A DNA stretch of 64,000 nt from Sporolactobacillus sp. THM7-7. GTDB lineage: Bacteria; Bacillota; Bacilli; Bacillales; Sporolactobacillaceae. A model generated the notes under the pieces. It saw only the letters and a program-made list of their open reading frames with translations. It searched no databases and was not told the DNA's origin. This document shows positions 42,260 to 50,318 of the stretch, one piece after another. How positions within the stretch are numbered: position 1 is the stretch's first letter; each line of letters starts with the position of its first letter. A program made the position numbers and the translations under genes. The DNA lies in assembly GCF_004153225.1 (NCBI RefSeq), contig NZ_SEMB01000015.1, positions 1 through 64,000 of the forward strand, written 5' to 3'.

Positions 42260-44012
42260 CCGCTTTTCCTCCTTTTAACACAAGCGACTCAAGCTGCTGG
42301 TGCCGATACACTTCCGCATACCAGCCATGATTTTTCATTAGTTCGCGATGAGTCCCCCGTTCGGCGATTCGCCCTTCATCCATAACAATAATCAGATCGG
42401 CATGCTCTACCGCGCTGAGCCGGTGTGCAGAAATCAATGTCGTCTTATTTTTCCGTTCTTTTTTTAAAGCCTGAAGAATGGCGACTTCGGTTCGCGCGTC
42501 GACGGCGGACAGGGAATCATCGAAGATCAGGATTTCAGGATCGGCCAGGAGGGCGCGGGCAATGGATACCCGCTGCTTCTGTCCGCCTGATAAGGTAACC
42601 CCCCGTTCCCCGACGACCGTTTCGTATCCGTCCGGGAATTGCAGAATGTCGTCATGTATATTGGCCAGTCTGGCGACGCGTTCGATCTCTTTCCGCGAAG
42701 CATCCGGCCTGGCGAAAGCGATGTTTTCAGCGATCGTCGCGGAAAAAAGAATATGATCCTGGGGCACATAGCCGATCGCGCTGCGAAGCGCATCCCGCGT
42801 CGTCCGTTTAATCGGCAGGCCACCGATCTCAATCCGTCCGTCGCTGATGTCGAATTCGCGCAGCAGAAGCCGGAGCAAGGTTGTTTTCCCGGATCCGGTC
42901 CTGCCGACGATGCCGAGCGTCCGCCCTTTTTCAACCGTACAGTCAATCGATTGAAGTACGACGGTCTCGCTGCCTGGATAGGAAAAAGTGTGGATCGCGT
43001 AATGAATGTCGCCTGAAGGCACCTTTCTCAAAGCATGTTCCTCATCGACAATTTCCGGTTTCACAGCAAGGAGATTCCGGATACGATCATAAGACGCGCT
43101 CCCCCGTTCAACGAGATTGAAGAGCCAGCCAAAGGCAAGCATTGGCCAGACGAGCTTTCCAAGATACAGAGTGAAACTGGTCAGCCCGCCAATCGTGAGC
43201 GTTCCGTCGACGACGCGACCCGCACCGAACGCGATCGCCAGAAAAAAGCAGCATGCGACAATCAATGTGATCGTCGGGTTAAACAGGCCATCGATTTTCG
43301 CCACGGCAACATTTTTATCGACGACGTCTTTAGAAGCTTGTCTAAACGTCCCGATCTGGGCGTCTTCCTCTCCGAAAGCCTTAACGACACGCACACCGGA
43401 AACATTTTCCTGAACTTTATCATTCAGATCGGAAAACGCCGCCTGAGCCTTGCCGAATCTTTTGTGCAGAAGCGATCCATAGTACATCGTCAGAACGGTC
43501 ATGATCGGCATCGGGATAAGGGCGATGAGTGTGAGTTCCCAGCTAATCAGAACCGACATCGTGACAATCACCATCGTGCCCATCGTGATCGAGTCGACAA
43601 GCGTGAGAATCCCTTCGCCCGCCGCGTTCTGAACGGCATTAATATCATTTGTCGCATGAGCCATCAAATCACCGATTCGCTTCTTCTGATAAAAGTTCGG
43701 CGACAGTTTGGTGAAATGGCGGAACAGATCTCTGCGCAACTGCTGCGCCAGAATGATCGAAGAACCGAAAATAAGCAGACGCCAGACATAGCCCGTAAAG
43801 TAATAGACGATGCCGATCAGGATAAGAAAAACAATCCATTTTCCCAAAAGAAGAGGCGTCAGCGTCTGAGCCCGGATATCGTCCACAATGACCCCGACAA
43901 CATAAGGCGGCATCAGCGAGAGAAAACTGGAGCACATGAGAAAGAAGATACCGAAGAGATATTTCCATTTTTCTTGTCTGAAAAACCACCACAAATCAGC
44001 GAAAATACGCAA
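42249..44012 (-). CDS. bmrC: Multidrug ABC exporter half-transporter, BmrC/YheI-like
   Basis: 587 residues, matching YheI (585) when started at TTG 44012, which lies 8 nt after AAGGAGG. Six membrane helices, Walker A GRTGSGKTT, canonical signature LSGGQKQR, but Walker B 'LIFDDSLSAVDA' has Asp where the catalytic Glu is expected: the degenerate-site partner of a heterodimeric exporter. It probably exports several antibiotics with BmrD. Expression is likely set by the leader peptide and attenuator at 44034-44260. A reading from 44156 would run through the terminator hairpin. Confidence 0.9.
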   Translation of the reverse strand: MRIFADLWWFFRQEKWKYLFGIFFLMCSSFLSLMPPYVVGVIVDDIRAQTLTPLLLGKWIVFLILIGIVYYFTGYVWRLLIFGSSIILAQQLRRDLFRHFTKLSPNFYQKKRIGDLMAHATNDINAVQNAAGEGILTLVDSITMGTMVIVTMSVLISWELTLIALIPMPIMTVLTMYYGSLLHKRFGKAQAAFSDLNDKVQENVSGVRVVKAFGEEDAQIGTFRQASKDVVDKNVAVAKIDGLFNPTITLIVACCFFLAIAFGAGRVVDGTLTIGGLTSFTLYLGKLVWPMLAFGWLFNLVERGSASYDRIRNLLAVKPEIVDEEHALRKVPSGDIHYAIHTFSYPGSETVVLQSIDCTVEKGRTLGIVGRTGSGKTTLLRLLLREFDISDGRIEIGGLPIKRTTRDALRSAIGYVPQDHILFSATIAENIAFARPDASRKEIERVARLANIHDDILQFPDGYETVVGERGVTLSGGQKQRVSIARALLADPEILIFDDSLSAVDARTEVAILQALKKERKNKTTLISAHRLSAVEHADLIIVMDEGRIAERGTHRELMKNHGWYAEVYRHQQLESLVLKGGKAVEQ

Positions 44013-44033
44013 GCGGCACGCCTCCTTACAAAA

Positions 44034-44078
44034 GAAAAAAATCGCTGGAGAAGAGCACTTGTTCTCTTCTCCGGCGAT
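44034..44078 (-). terminator. Attenuator hairpin upstream of bmrC
   Basis: Minus strand: ATCGCCGGAGAAGAG pairs with CTCTTCTCCAGCGAT around AACAAGTG; a T run follows, only 17 nt before the bmrC ribosome binding site. A competing pairing with the leader ORF (44132-44152) is described in the findings. Confidence 0.85.
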
Positions 44079-44107
44079 TCGATGCAGCGACGCAATAATT
44101 GTAACAA

Positions 44108-44218
44108 TCAGCGGTTCAAGCGTTCTGCATGGCCGAAAACGAGAAGCAAGTGCCAAAACATTTGAATCAATACATGGATCCTTCCCATCTTAGAATCTGC
44201 AATGGAATATTTTTCCAT
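44108..44218 (-). CDS. Leader peptide of the bmrCD-like operon
   Basis: A 36-codon ORF (starts MEKYSIADSKMGRIHVLIQ, ends HAERLNR) with a strong ribosome binding site, GGGGGGG at 8 nt, and a TATAAT -10 at 44255-44260. Its 3' half (44132-44152) is complementary to the 5' arm of the attenuator at 44056-44075. B. subtilis bmrCD is preceded by the leader peptide BmrB, which controls the operon by ribosome-mediated attenuation. The sequence here need not be conserved; position and logic are. Upstream sequence of the start shows a weak -35. Confidence 0.75.
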   Translation of the reverse strand: MEKYSIADSKMGRIHVLIQMFWHLLLVFGHAERLNR

Positions 44219-44254
44219 GACACTTGCCCCCCCGTCCTTATATTCAACGATGCC

Positions 44255-44260
44255 ATTATA
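44255..44260 (-). promoter_or_regulatory. -10 element of the bmr leader promoter
   Basis: TATAAT on the minus strand, 37 nt before the leader ATG. The -35 (TTACGG-like, spacer 16) is weak. Confidence 0.5.
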
Positions 44261-44283
44261 TCGGATTTTTAATGCTCCGTAAA

Positions 44284-44321
44284 GGAAAATGCGGCACGCC
44301 TGAACGGCGCAGCCGCATTTT
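44284..44321. terminator. Long hairpin between hsp20 and the bmr leader
   Basis: AAAATGCGGC and GCCGCATTTT flank an inner GCGCC/GGCGT stem on a GTTC-type loop. Probably the hsp20 terminator; the T-tract on the minus strand is only four bases. Confidence 0.65.
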
Positions 44322-44480
44322 CAAGGAGGCTCGAAGAAGTCCGAGAAAACGGCTCTCCCATTTCTTCGTCGGCCTGCTTTTGCATTTTCTCACGTACTTT
44401 TTAGTACGCTCGGGTTCTCAAAGCTTCTTCGTTAAATGCTTTCTCGGCTTTTTTGTCCTCCTTTTCGAACAACATCGAAT

Positions 44481-44915
44481 TTATTCGATCGTTATTTGCT
44501 TCGTTTCTTTTCGGGCGTCATCTCTCTTTGGCAGAATCACGTTCAGGACTCCGTCTTTAAATGATGCTTTGATGCCCTCTTCGTCAACATCGTTAAAAGC
44601 GAAGCGGCGGGTATAGGATCCGGACGTCCGTTCCTTGCGGATGAAGCTGCCGTCTTCTCCCCGCTCCTGTGTTTCCTGCTCGCGGGAAGCGTCAATCGTC
44701 AGCACACCCTGATCAAAGTCAAGGTGAATATGATCTTTGCTGAAACCCGGCAGATCTACTTTAACTACATAGGAATCATTTTTTTCCTGAACGTCCGCCG
44801 CAAAGGGCTGAACACTCAGGTTGCGGAAGAAATTGTGTCCCCATTCATCAAACCAGGAAGGCAGAAAATCGAAGAACCCGTCACGATCTTTTTTCATTGG
44901 ACTCAGATTAGCCAT
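44481..44915 (-). CDS. Small heat shock protein, Hsp20/alpha-crystallin
   Basis: 144 residues. The alpha-crystallin domain (about 38-135) includes 'VVKVDLPGFSKDHIHLDF', 'RRFAFNDVDEEGIKASF' and the hallmark 'KDGVLNVILPK'; 'KQITIE' ends the protein like an IXI-type tail. It is an ATP-independent holdase chaperone. AAGGAGGAAT precedes ATG 44915. The promoter carries a perfect CtsR box, so heat or protein stress should induce it. Confidence 0.95.
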   Translation of the reverse strand: MANLSPMKKDRDGFFDFLPSWFDEWGHNFFRNLSVQPFAADVQEKNDSYVVKVDLPGFSKDHIHLDFDQGVLTIDASREQETQERGEDGSFIRKERTSGSYTRRFAFNDVDEEGIKASFKDGVLNVILPKRDDARKETKQITIE

Positions 44916-45046
44916 CAGGTATTCCTCCTTGAAAGTGATAAAGATGTTGAAACCTCCACCGTTTTAACTAATGAATGCTCAACAGGTTTGGATAGGGTTT
45001 AGTCTTCCATAAAGGCTATTTTTGTATCCCTATTGCTTACGGTTTT

Positions 45047-45076
45047 ATTATAGCTCAAAGGTCAAAAAAAGTCAAA
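45047..45076 (-). promoter_or_regulatory. hsp20 promoter with CtsR operator
   Basis: Minus strand: TTGACT, 17-nt spacer, TATAAT. On the plus strand GGTCAAA-AAA-AGTCAAA (45060-45076) fits the CtsR heptad repeat exactly and covers the -35 and spacer. Confidence 0.85.
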
Positions 45077-45239
45077 CCCAATTGCCTTGACTAGACCTAG
45101 TTGACGTCAAACTGTCCGAGCGACATGCATTGAGCACCCTGGGCAACAGTTCCGATCTTTCATTTGCCGTTCTAAGCCCGGATACGCCGCCCGAAACGCT
45201 CATTTATTCTGTGCCGTTTCCCGATTTTCCTCCTCGTAG

Positions 45240-45268
45240 CTGACTCGAAAAATCAACTTCGCTATAAT
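45240..45268 (+). promoter_or_regulatory. Candidate topB promoter
   Basis: CTGACT, 17-nt spacer, TATAAT, 70 bp before topB. The remainder of the 44916-45338 gap, apart from the hsp20 promoter, shows no gene. Confidence 0.5.
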
Positions 45269-45338
45269 GAACATAGTAACTCACTGATACTCAAGCTTTG
45301 GCAAAGGGGATTCATGTCCCCGTGAAAGGAAGAGCCGA

Positions 45339-47444
45339 ATGACTAAATCACTCGTTTTGGCTGAGAAACCGAGCGTCGCCAGGGAAATCGCACGCGTGCT
45401 CGGATGCCAAAACAAAAAGAAACACTACATTGAAGGCAATCGTTATATCGTTACCTGGGCCCTCGGTCATCTTGTTGAGCTGAAAATGCCTGAAGACTAC
45501 GACAATCGTTATAAAACATGGCGTCTGGAAGACCTGCCGATCATCCCTGATAAAATGGAAACCAAACCGATCAGGCAGACGAGCGCCCAGTTCCGAGCCA
45601 TTCGCCAGCTGTCGGTCAGAAAAGACCTGGGGGATCTAGTCATCGCCACCGATGCGGGACGCGAAGGCGAACTCGTTGCCCGCTGGATCATTCAGAAAAT
45701 CCGTTGGCGCAAACCGGTGAAAAGGCTTTGGATTTCTTCTCAGACCGACCGCGCCATTCGCGACGGTTTCAAAAAGCTGAAACCGGCGAAAGAATACGAC
45801 AAACTGTACCGCTCGGCGGTGTGCCGTTCGGAAGCGGACTGGCTGATCGGGCTGAATGTCTCCCGAGCCCTGACAACCAAGTATAACGACTCTCTATCCG
45901 CCGGACGTGTTCAAACGCCGACTCTGGCGATGATTCTGGAACGGGAAAAGGCGATTAAATCCTTTCAGCCGGAACCGTACTGGACGATCGGCGCCGAGAT
46001 CGGACCATTCACGGCGTCATGGCAGCGCGGAAATCAGGCGCGTCTCTCCGATCGGCAGGCGGCCGAGTCGATTGTAAAAAAATTGACTGGCCGGACGGCA
46101 AAGGTGCTAGATATAAAAATCAGGAAAAAGAAAGAGCGGCAGCCGCTTCCCTACGATCTGACCGAACTCCAGCGCGACGCCAATCGGCAGCTCGGTTTTT
46201 CGGCAAAGAAAACGCTGAACGTGCTGCAAACACTTTACGAACGGTATAAAATTGTCACCTATCCGCGAACCGATTCACGCTATCTGACGACGGACATCGC
46301 CGCGACCATGCCCGAGAGGCTGAAGGCCATTCAATCGGCCTACGGAGAGGAAGTTCGACCGATTCTTCACCGGCAGAAGGGACAGGTGCTGGCGAAATAT
46401 GTATTCAATAACGCGAAAGTCAGCGATCATCACGCATTGATTCCGACGGAGGAGCCTGTTTTTATCGGCGACCTGTCGACTGACGAACGCGGCCTGTACG
46501 ACCTGATTGTCCGGCGTTTTCTCGCCCTCTTTTACCCGGAATATCAATATGAGACGATTCGAGCCGTACTCGATGCCGGGGGCGAAACGCTCGTCATCCG
46601 CGAGACGGTGGAAAAGGATCCCGGTTTCCGGCAGTTAACCCGAGGGAGCAAAGAAACGGCCCGGCATCCGGACGCGGAGCTGGAAAAAGGACAGACTTTC
46701 CCCATTCGCCGAGCCGCTCTTCATCAGAAAACGACAGAAGCGCCCGCCCGCTATTCCGAAGCGGATTTACTGACAAGAATGGAGAAATACGGACTCGGCA
46801 CCCCGGCAACCCGCGCCGATATTATTGAAAAGCTGCTCCAGTCGGAATCTGTCGAAAGAAGAAGCGGCCGACTTTATCCGACGGCAAAGGGACAGCAGCT
46901 CATCGATCTTGTCAACGATGATTTGAAATCGCCGGAATGGACGGCAAAATGGGAAAAACAGCTTGAAGACATAGCCAAGGGAAAGGGCCGTCCGGAACAA
47001 TTTCTGGCGAATGTCCGCAAGCGAACGGGTCAGCTCGTTCAGGAAGTCAAAACGAGCAGCCGGTCTTACAGAATTCAAAATCTGACCGGAAGCAGATGCC
47101 CGGAATGCGGTTCTCCGATGAAGGAGGTCAGGGATAGGGACGGCGGCCGCGTACTTGTTTGCATTGACCGCTCCTGCGGATATCGCCGGCGCAAAGATCC
47201 AAAGCTCTCTAACCGGCGCTGCCCGCACTGCCATAAACGAATGGAGATCCATAACGGCAAAGCGGGGCTGTACTTCCAGTGCCGGACCTGCAACATTGTC
47301 GAAAAAGCCGAGAAAGCGAAAAAGAACGCGGATAAACGAGAGACACGCCGGCTGATGAAAAAAATCAACAATCAAAACGACGTGTTTGGAAACAGCCTTG
47401 CAGACGCGTTAAAATCGGCATTGGATAACCAATCCAAAAGCTGA
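45339..47444 (+). CDS. topB: DNA topoisomerase III
   Basis: 701 residues, type IA. Toprim domain opens 'LVLAEKPSVAREIARVLG' with acidic 'ATDAGREGELVAR'; the catalytic tyrosine lies in 'TYPRTDSRYL' (about residue 310). The C-terminus has two cysteine clusters, CPECG...CIDRSCGY and CPHCH...CRTC, probable zinc ribbons, and a basic tail. It decatenates and relaxes DNA. AAAGGAAGAG precedes ATG 45339. Two terminator-like structures follow. Confidence 0.96.
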   Translation: MTKSLVLAEKPSVAREIARVLGCQNKKKHYIEGNRYIVTWALGHLVELKMPEDYDNRYKTWRLEDLPIIPDKMETKPIRQTSAQFRAIRQLSVRKDLGDLVIATDAGREGELVARWIIQKIRWRKPVKRLWISSQTDRAIRDGFKKLKPAKEYDKLYRSAVCRSEADWLIGLNVSRALTTKYNDSLSAGRVQTPTLAMILEREKAIKSFQPEPYWTIGAEIGPFTASWQRGNQARLSDRQAAESIVKKLTGRTAKVLDIKIRKKKERQPLPYDLTELQRDANRQLGFSAKKTLNVLQTLYERYKIVTYPRTDSRYLTTDIAATMPERLKAIQSAYGEEVRPILHRQKGQVLAKYVFNNAKVSDHHALIPTEEPVFIGDLSTDERGLYDLIVRRFLALFYPEYQYETIRAVLDAGGETLVIRETVEKDPGFRQLTRGSKETARHPDAELEKGQTFPIRRAALHQKTTEAPARYSEADLLTRMEKYGLGTPATRADIIEKLLQSESVERRSGRLYPTAKGQQLIDLVNDDLKSPEWTAKWEKQLEDIAKGKGRPEQFLANVRKRTGQLVQEVKTSSRSYRIQNLTGSRCPECGSPMKEVRDRDGGRVLVCIDRSCGYRRRKDPKLSNRRCPHCHKRMEIHNGKAGLYFQCRTCNIVEKAEKAKKNADKRETRRLMKKINNQNDVFGNSLADALKSALDNQSKS

Positions 47445-47452
47445 CCTCGATG

Positions 47453-47485
47453 TAAAAAAGACCGCTGCTCAAGCGGCCTTTTTCT
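47453..47485 (+). terminator. Intrinsic terminator after topB
   Basis: GACCGCT, loop GCTCA, AGCGGCC, then TTTTT; one A-C mismatch in the stem. Confidence 0.85.
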
Positions 47486-47530
47486 GCAGACAAGGGTAAA
47501 ATTGATGGTGTATTAAAGTATAAAGGAAAA

Positions 47531-47576
47531 CTAAACTCAGGCTGCCTAAGACTTGCCAACCGGCAAGTCTTTCTTC
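47531..47576 (-). repeat. Dispersed terminator-like repeat between topB and the exporter gene
   Basis: Plus strand: ACTAAACTCAGGCTGCC, then GACTTGCC-AACC-GGCAAGTC (8-bp perfect stem) and TTTCTTC. Oriented so that the T-tract follows the hairpin for topB transcription, a second terminator. Confidence 0.7.
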
Positions 47577-47583
47577 ATTAATT

Positions 47584-48051
47584 TTATCGCACAGATTTTT
47601 TTTTCAATTTATGACGGTAACGGTTCACGGCCTGGTAGAGCACCTCAGCAAAGATCAGACCCATAGCAATCGCTCCGGAAAGGACGAGCGCCTTTTCTCC
47701 CAGATGAATCGCCATCTCATACTGATCGCTCGCCGCGTGCCTCATAACTGTATAGGTGAGGCCGCCCGGGACGAGCGGAATGATGCCGGACACACTGTAA
47801 AGCGTCACCGGATTTTTATAGATACGGGCAAAAATCTGGCTGAGTATCGCAATGACAAAAGACGCCGTCATGGTTGCCAGAAAGTCGTTTTCGCGCCAGG
47901 CAACAAGCGCAAAATAAATCATCCAGGCGACCATCCCGATGAGCCCTCCCTGAATGAGCGGACGGCGCGGTATATTGTAAATAATGCCGAATGATGCGGT
48001 CGCAAGAAAACTGGTGATTGATTGAATCAGAACAGTGATGAATAGTTGCAT
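47584..48051 (-). CDS. ThrE/YjjB-type exporter, small subunit
   Basis: 155 residues with four or five membrane helices; 'SVSGIIPLVPGGLTYTVMR' matches the 'P.VPG' motif of the C-terminal half of threonine/serine exporters (ThrE_2/YjjB). It probably works with the larger protein encoded upstream; in ThrE both parts are fused. Substrate amino acid or dicarboxylate is unknown. ATG 48051 follows AGGGTGAAGG. A 21-bp repeat array lies in the gap to its partner. Confidence 0.85.
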   Translation of the reverse strand: MQLFITVLIQSITSFLATASFGIIYNIPRRPLIQGGLIGMVAWMIYFALVAWRENDFLATMTASFVIAILSQIFARIYKNPVTLYSVSGIIPLVPGGLTYTVMRHAASDQYEMAIHLGEKALVLSGAIAMGLIFAEVLYQAVNRYRHKLKKKSVR

Positions 48052-48063
48052 GCCCTTCACCCT

Positions 48064-48147
48064 AATACGAGTCCGAAACTGTCGCATACGAGCTCCGAAC
48101 TGCCGAATATCGATCCGGGTTTACCGAATGTAAGCCCGGATGACTCA
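48064..48147. repeat. Degenerate 21-bp tandem repeat array B
   Basis: Four units on the plus strand: AATACGAGTCCGAAACTGTC, CATACGAGCTCCGAACTGCC, AATATCGATCCGGGTTTACC and AATGTAAGCCCGGATGACTC, each followed by G or A to make 21 bp. It lies between the two exporter genes and touches the end of the larger one. Confidence 0.7.
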
Positions 48148-48900
48148 TACAAAAGCCATGGACAGAGCGACGCCGATGCCAATGGCAAACGCGGTCAGCC
48201 CCGCTTCCGCACTTTTGGATATGCCGGATACAAGATCTCCCGCCATCACATCGCGGACCGCATTCGTAATCGGAACACCGGGAACAAGCGGCATGACGGA
48301 AGCGATGATGATTTTATTCAATTCAGCGCCGACTCCTGTTTTTATGCTAAAGAGCGCGATCAAACCAACGAGGAGAGACGACATAAATTCAGAAAAAAAT
48401 TTGATTTTTGTCAATCGATGAAAGTAAATGGCCCCGGCCTGACCGGTCCCTCCGGCAATAAACGCAGGGAAAAAATCTGTCCAGCGGCCAAGAAACATAA
48501 GCAGAAAGCAGCCGCTCGCCACAGCAGCAGCAAAAATCTGAACCCGGTCTGAATAGACTCGCGTCGATCGTTCAATGATTTTCAGCCGTTTCCGGGCCTC
48601 CTCCAGCCCGATCTTTCCGGCCGCGATTTCTCGTGAAAGACTGTTGACCTCTGTTACTTTGCGGAGATCCGTCCCCCTGTGCTTGATCCTGACAAGCTGC
48701 GTCACATCATTTTTTTCAATAGAGAAAATGATTCCGGTCGGCGTCACAAAACTTTGTGCCTCCGGAACCGAAAGACTTTGCGCGATACGATTCATTGTGT
48801 CTTCCACGCGATATGTTTCCGCTCCGCTCTGAAGCAGAATTTTCCCCGCGAGAACACAAACCGAGGCGACTTCGTGGAAATCGGTCTGGTCGTTTTTCAT
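48145..48900 (-). CDS. ThrE/YjjP-type exporter, large subunit
   Basis: 251 residues: a soluble N-terminal part of about 110 residues with 'GAETYRVEDTMNRIA' and 'VTPTGIIFSI', then about five membrane helices and 'MPLVPGVPITNAVRDVMAGD', the family motif. With YjjB-type partners it forms a transporter for threonine/serine or succinate. ATG 48900 lies about 10 nt after AAAGGA; ATG 48921 is also possible. Upstream gene of the two-gene operon. Confidence 0.85.
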   Translation of the reverse strand: MKNDQTDFHEVASVCVLAGKILLQSGAETYRVEDTMNRIAQSLSVPEAQSFVTPTGIIFSIEKNDVTQLVRIKHRGTDLRKVTEVNSLSREIAAGKIGLEEARKRLKIIERSTRVYSDRVQIFAAAVASGCFLLMFLGRWTDFFPAFIAGGTGQAGAIYFHRLTKIKFFSEFMSSLLVGLIALFSIKTGVGAELNKIIIASVMPLVPGVPITNAVRDVMAGDLVSGISKSAEAGLTAFAIGIGVALSMAFV

Positions 48901-49027
48901 CTCTGGACGGTCCTTTTTCATGATTCCTTATTTTTCGAGCATGCTCATTATAATATGTCAACCCGAATGATCACAAGACTTTCACATACTTTTACAAGTT
49001 GAAAATGTGAAATAAAAAAAAGCGTGT

Positions 49028-49033
49028 TATAAT
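49028..49033 (+). promoter_or_regulatory. -10 element of gpmA with structured leader
   Basis: TATAAT with a weak GTGAAA -35. The 130-nt leader holds AGCCGCT-GAC-AGCGGCT (about 49096-49112), a stable stem before the ribosome binding site. No known riboswitch was recognised. Confidence 0.4.
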
Positions 49034-49166
49034 AAATGGGAGCAGGCGATCACTGTTCGTCACCTTTCATGCCGCTTGACAAAAGTGATCCGAAAAGCCG
49101 CTGACAGCGGCTGATGCGATGAACGTATCTTACGGTTTCAAATTTGAGAGGAGTGCTAAAAAGCCC

Positions 49167-49910
49167 ATGATTAAGCTTGTCCTGACCCGACACGGTCAAA
49201 GCGAATGGAACCTTGAAAACCGGTTCACCGGATGGACGGATGTCGATCTGACGGATAAAGGAAAGGCTGAAGCCGACAAAGCCGGAGAAATCCTTAAAAA
49301 GAATGGTTACACGTTCGACCTCGCTTTCACTTCGGTCCTGACGAGAGCGAACCGTACGCTCTGGCACATTCTCAGTGCGATGGATTTGGTGTGGATTCCG
49401 GTCCGCCACTCATGGCGTCTGAACGAACGCCACTACGGCGCCCTTCAGGGACTGAATAAGGCAAAGACTGCCGAGAAATACGGAAAAGAGCAGGTGCATA
49501 TTTGGAGGCGTTCCGCGGACGTGCGTCCGCCGGCCCTCAAAAAAGACGATGAAAGATACCAGGCACAGCTGCATGATCCGCGATATGCCGAATTATCGGA
49601 AGCAGAACAGCCATTAACAGAGAATCTGCTTGACACGTCAGAGCGTGTTATTCAATATTGGGACGAGGCCATTGTTCCGGAACTGAAAGCCGGAAAGAAA
49701 GCCATTATCGCCGCCCACGGCAACTCCCTCCGCGCGCTTGTCATGCATCTGGACAAAGTGGATCCCGATACGATTGTCGGTCTGAATATCCCGACCGGCG
49801 TTCCGCTTGTTTATGAGCTGAACGAGGATTTACAGCCAATCAATCGTTATTATCTCGGTGAAGAAGGGCCTCTGGATAAAGAAGTGCTTCCTTCAGCCGA
49901 GGCAAAATAA
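49167..49910 (+). CDS. gpmA: 2,3-bisphosphoglycerate-dependent phosphoglycerate mutase
   Basis: 247 residues. Catalytic His in '[10 protein letters not shown]', '[12 protein letters not shown]', '[15 protein letters not shown]' and the second His in '[11 protein letters not shown]' are exact dPGM hallmarks. It interconverts 3- and 2-phosphoglycerate. ATG 49167 follows GAGGAG at about 13 nt, a long spacing; earlier in-frame ATGs lack support. Bacillus relies on the cofactor-independent GpmI, so this is an additional or replacement glycolytic mutase. Confidence 0.93.
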   Translation: MIKLVLTRHGQSEWNLENRFTGWTDVDLTDKGKAEADKAGEILKKNGYTFDLAFTSVLTRANRTLWHILSAMDLVWIPVRHSWRLNERHYGALQGLNKAKTAEKYGKEQVHIWRRSADVRPPALKKDDERYQAQLHDPRYAELSEAEQPLTENLLDTSERVIQYWDEAIVPELKAGKKAIIAAHGNSLRALVMHLDKVDPDTIVGLNIPTGVPLVYELNEDLQPINRYYLGEEGPLDKEVLPSAEAK

Positions 49911-49923
49911 GCGAGGATTTAAC

Positions 49924-49957
49924 CGGACATTTCCGTACTTTCGGAAATGTCTTTTTC
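49924..49957 (+). terminator. Intrinsic terminator after gpmA
   Basis: GACATTTCCG, short loop, CGGAAATGTC, then TTTTT. Confidence 0.9.
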
Positions 49958-50003
49958 ATTTTTATACGATCAGAAAGTATAAAATTTATCGGATGATAGT
50001 ATA

Positions 50004-50062
50004 AGGGCAACTAAGCCTCTGTCTGCGCCTGTCAGCTTGCCAATTGGCAAGTTTTCTTTAAA
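50004..50062 (-). repeat. Dispersed terminator-like repeat after gpmA
   Basis: Plus strand: CAACTAAGCCTCTGTC, TGCGCCTGTCAG, then the perfect palindrome CTTGCCAATTGGCAAG and TTTTCTTT. Oriented as a second terminator for gpmA. Confidence 0.75.
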
Positions 50063-50066
50063 GAAA

Positions 50067-50088
50067 AAGTCCCCTGAGCTCAGGAGAC
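50067..50088 (-). terminator. Intrinsic terminator downstream of the amidase gene
   Basis: Minus strand: GTCTCCTGAG pairs with CTCAGGGGAC, followed by TTTTTC. It lies about 230 nt beyond the amidase stop; the space between (50089-50318) holds only a doubtful small ORF. Confidence 0.7.
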
Positions 50089-50318
50089 AAACCGCTGAAT
50101 GTCCGCAGCGTACTCTCCAGCATTCTTTTTTCGGGCTGTGGGGCAAAGAATGCTTAACCAAACGGGCGATGAAGTGGACGGCGGACATCCATGCAAAGGT
50201 TGGGTAACATTGCAGGTAAAAGGTATTATGGTGGATACAACACAACATTTAACCTGTAACGCTTTCATTGTAAACCCTTTCAATAAAAATGTAAAGACCG
50301 TTATTTTATTTTTTGCTT

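Noticed and set aside
44013-44156. Extended bmrC N-terminus
   Set aside because: The extension is translated through the attenuator hairpin; TTG 44012 has a perfect ribosome binding site and gives the usual length.
50250-50275. cre site near the small ORF
   Set aside because: TGAAAGCGTTACA is one base shorter than the cre consensus, so the half-sites are out of register.
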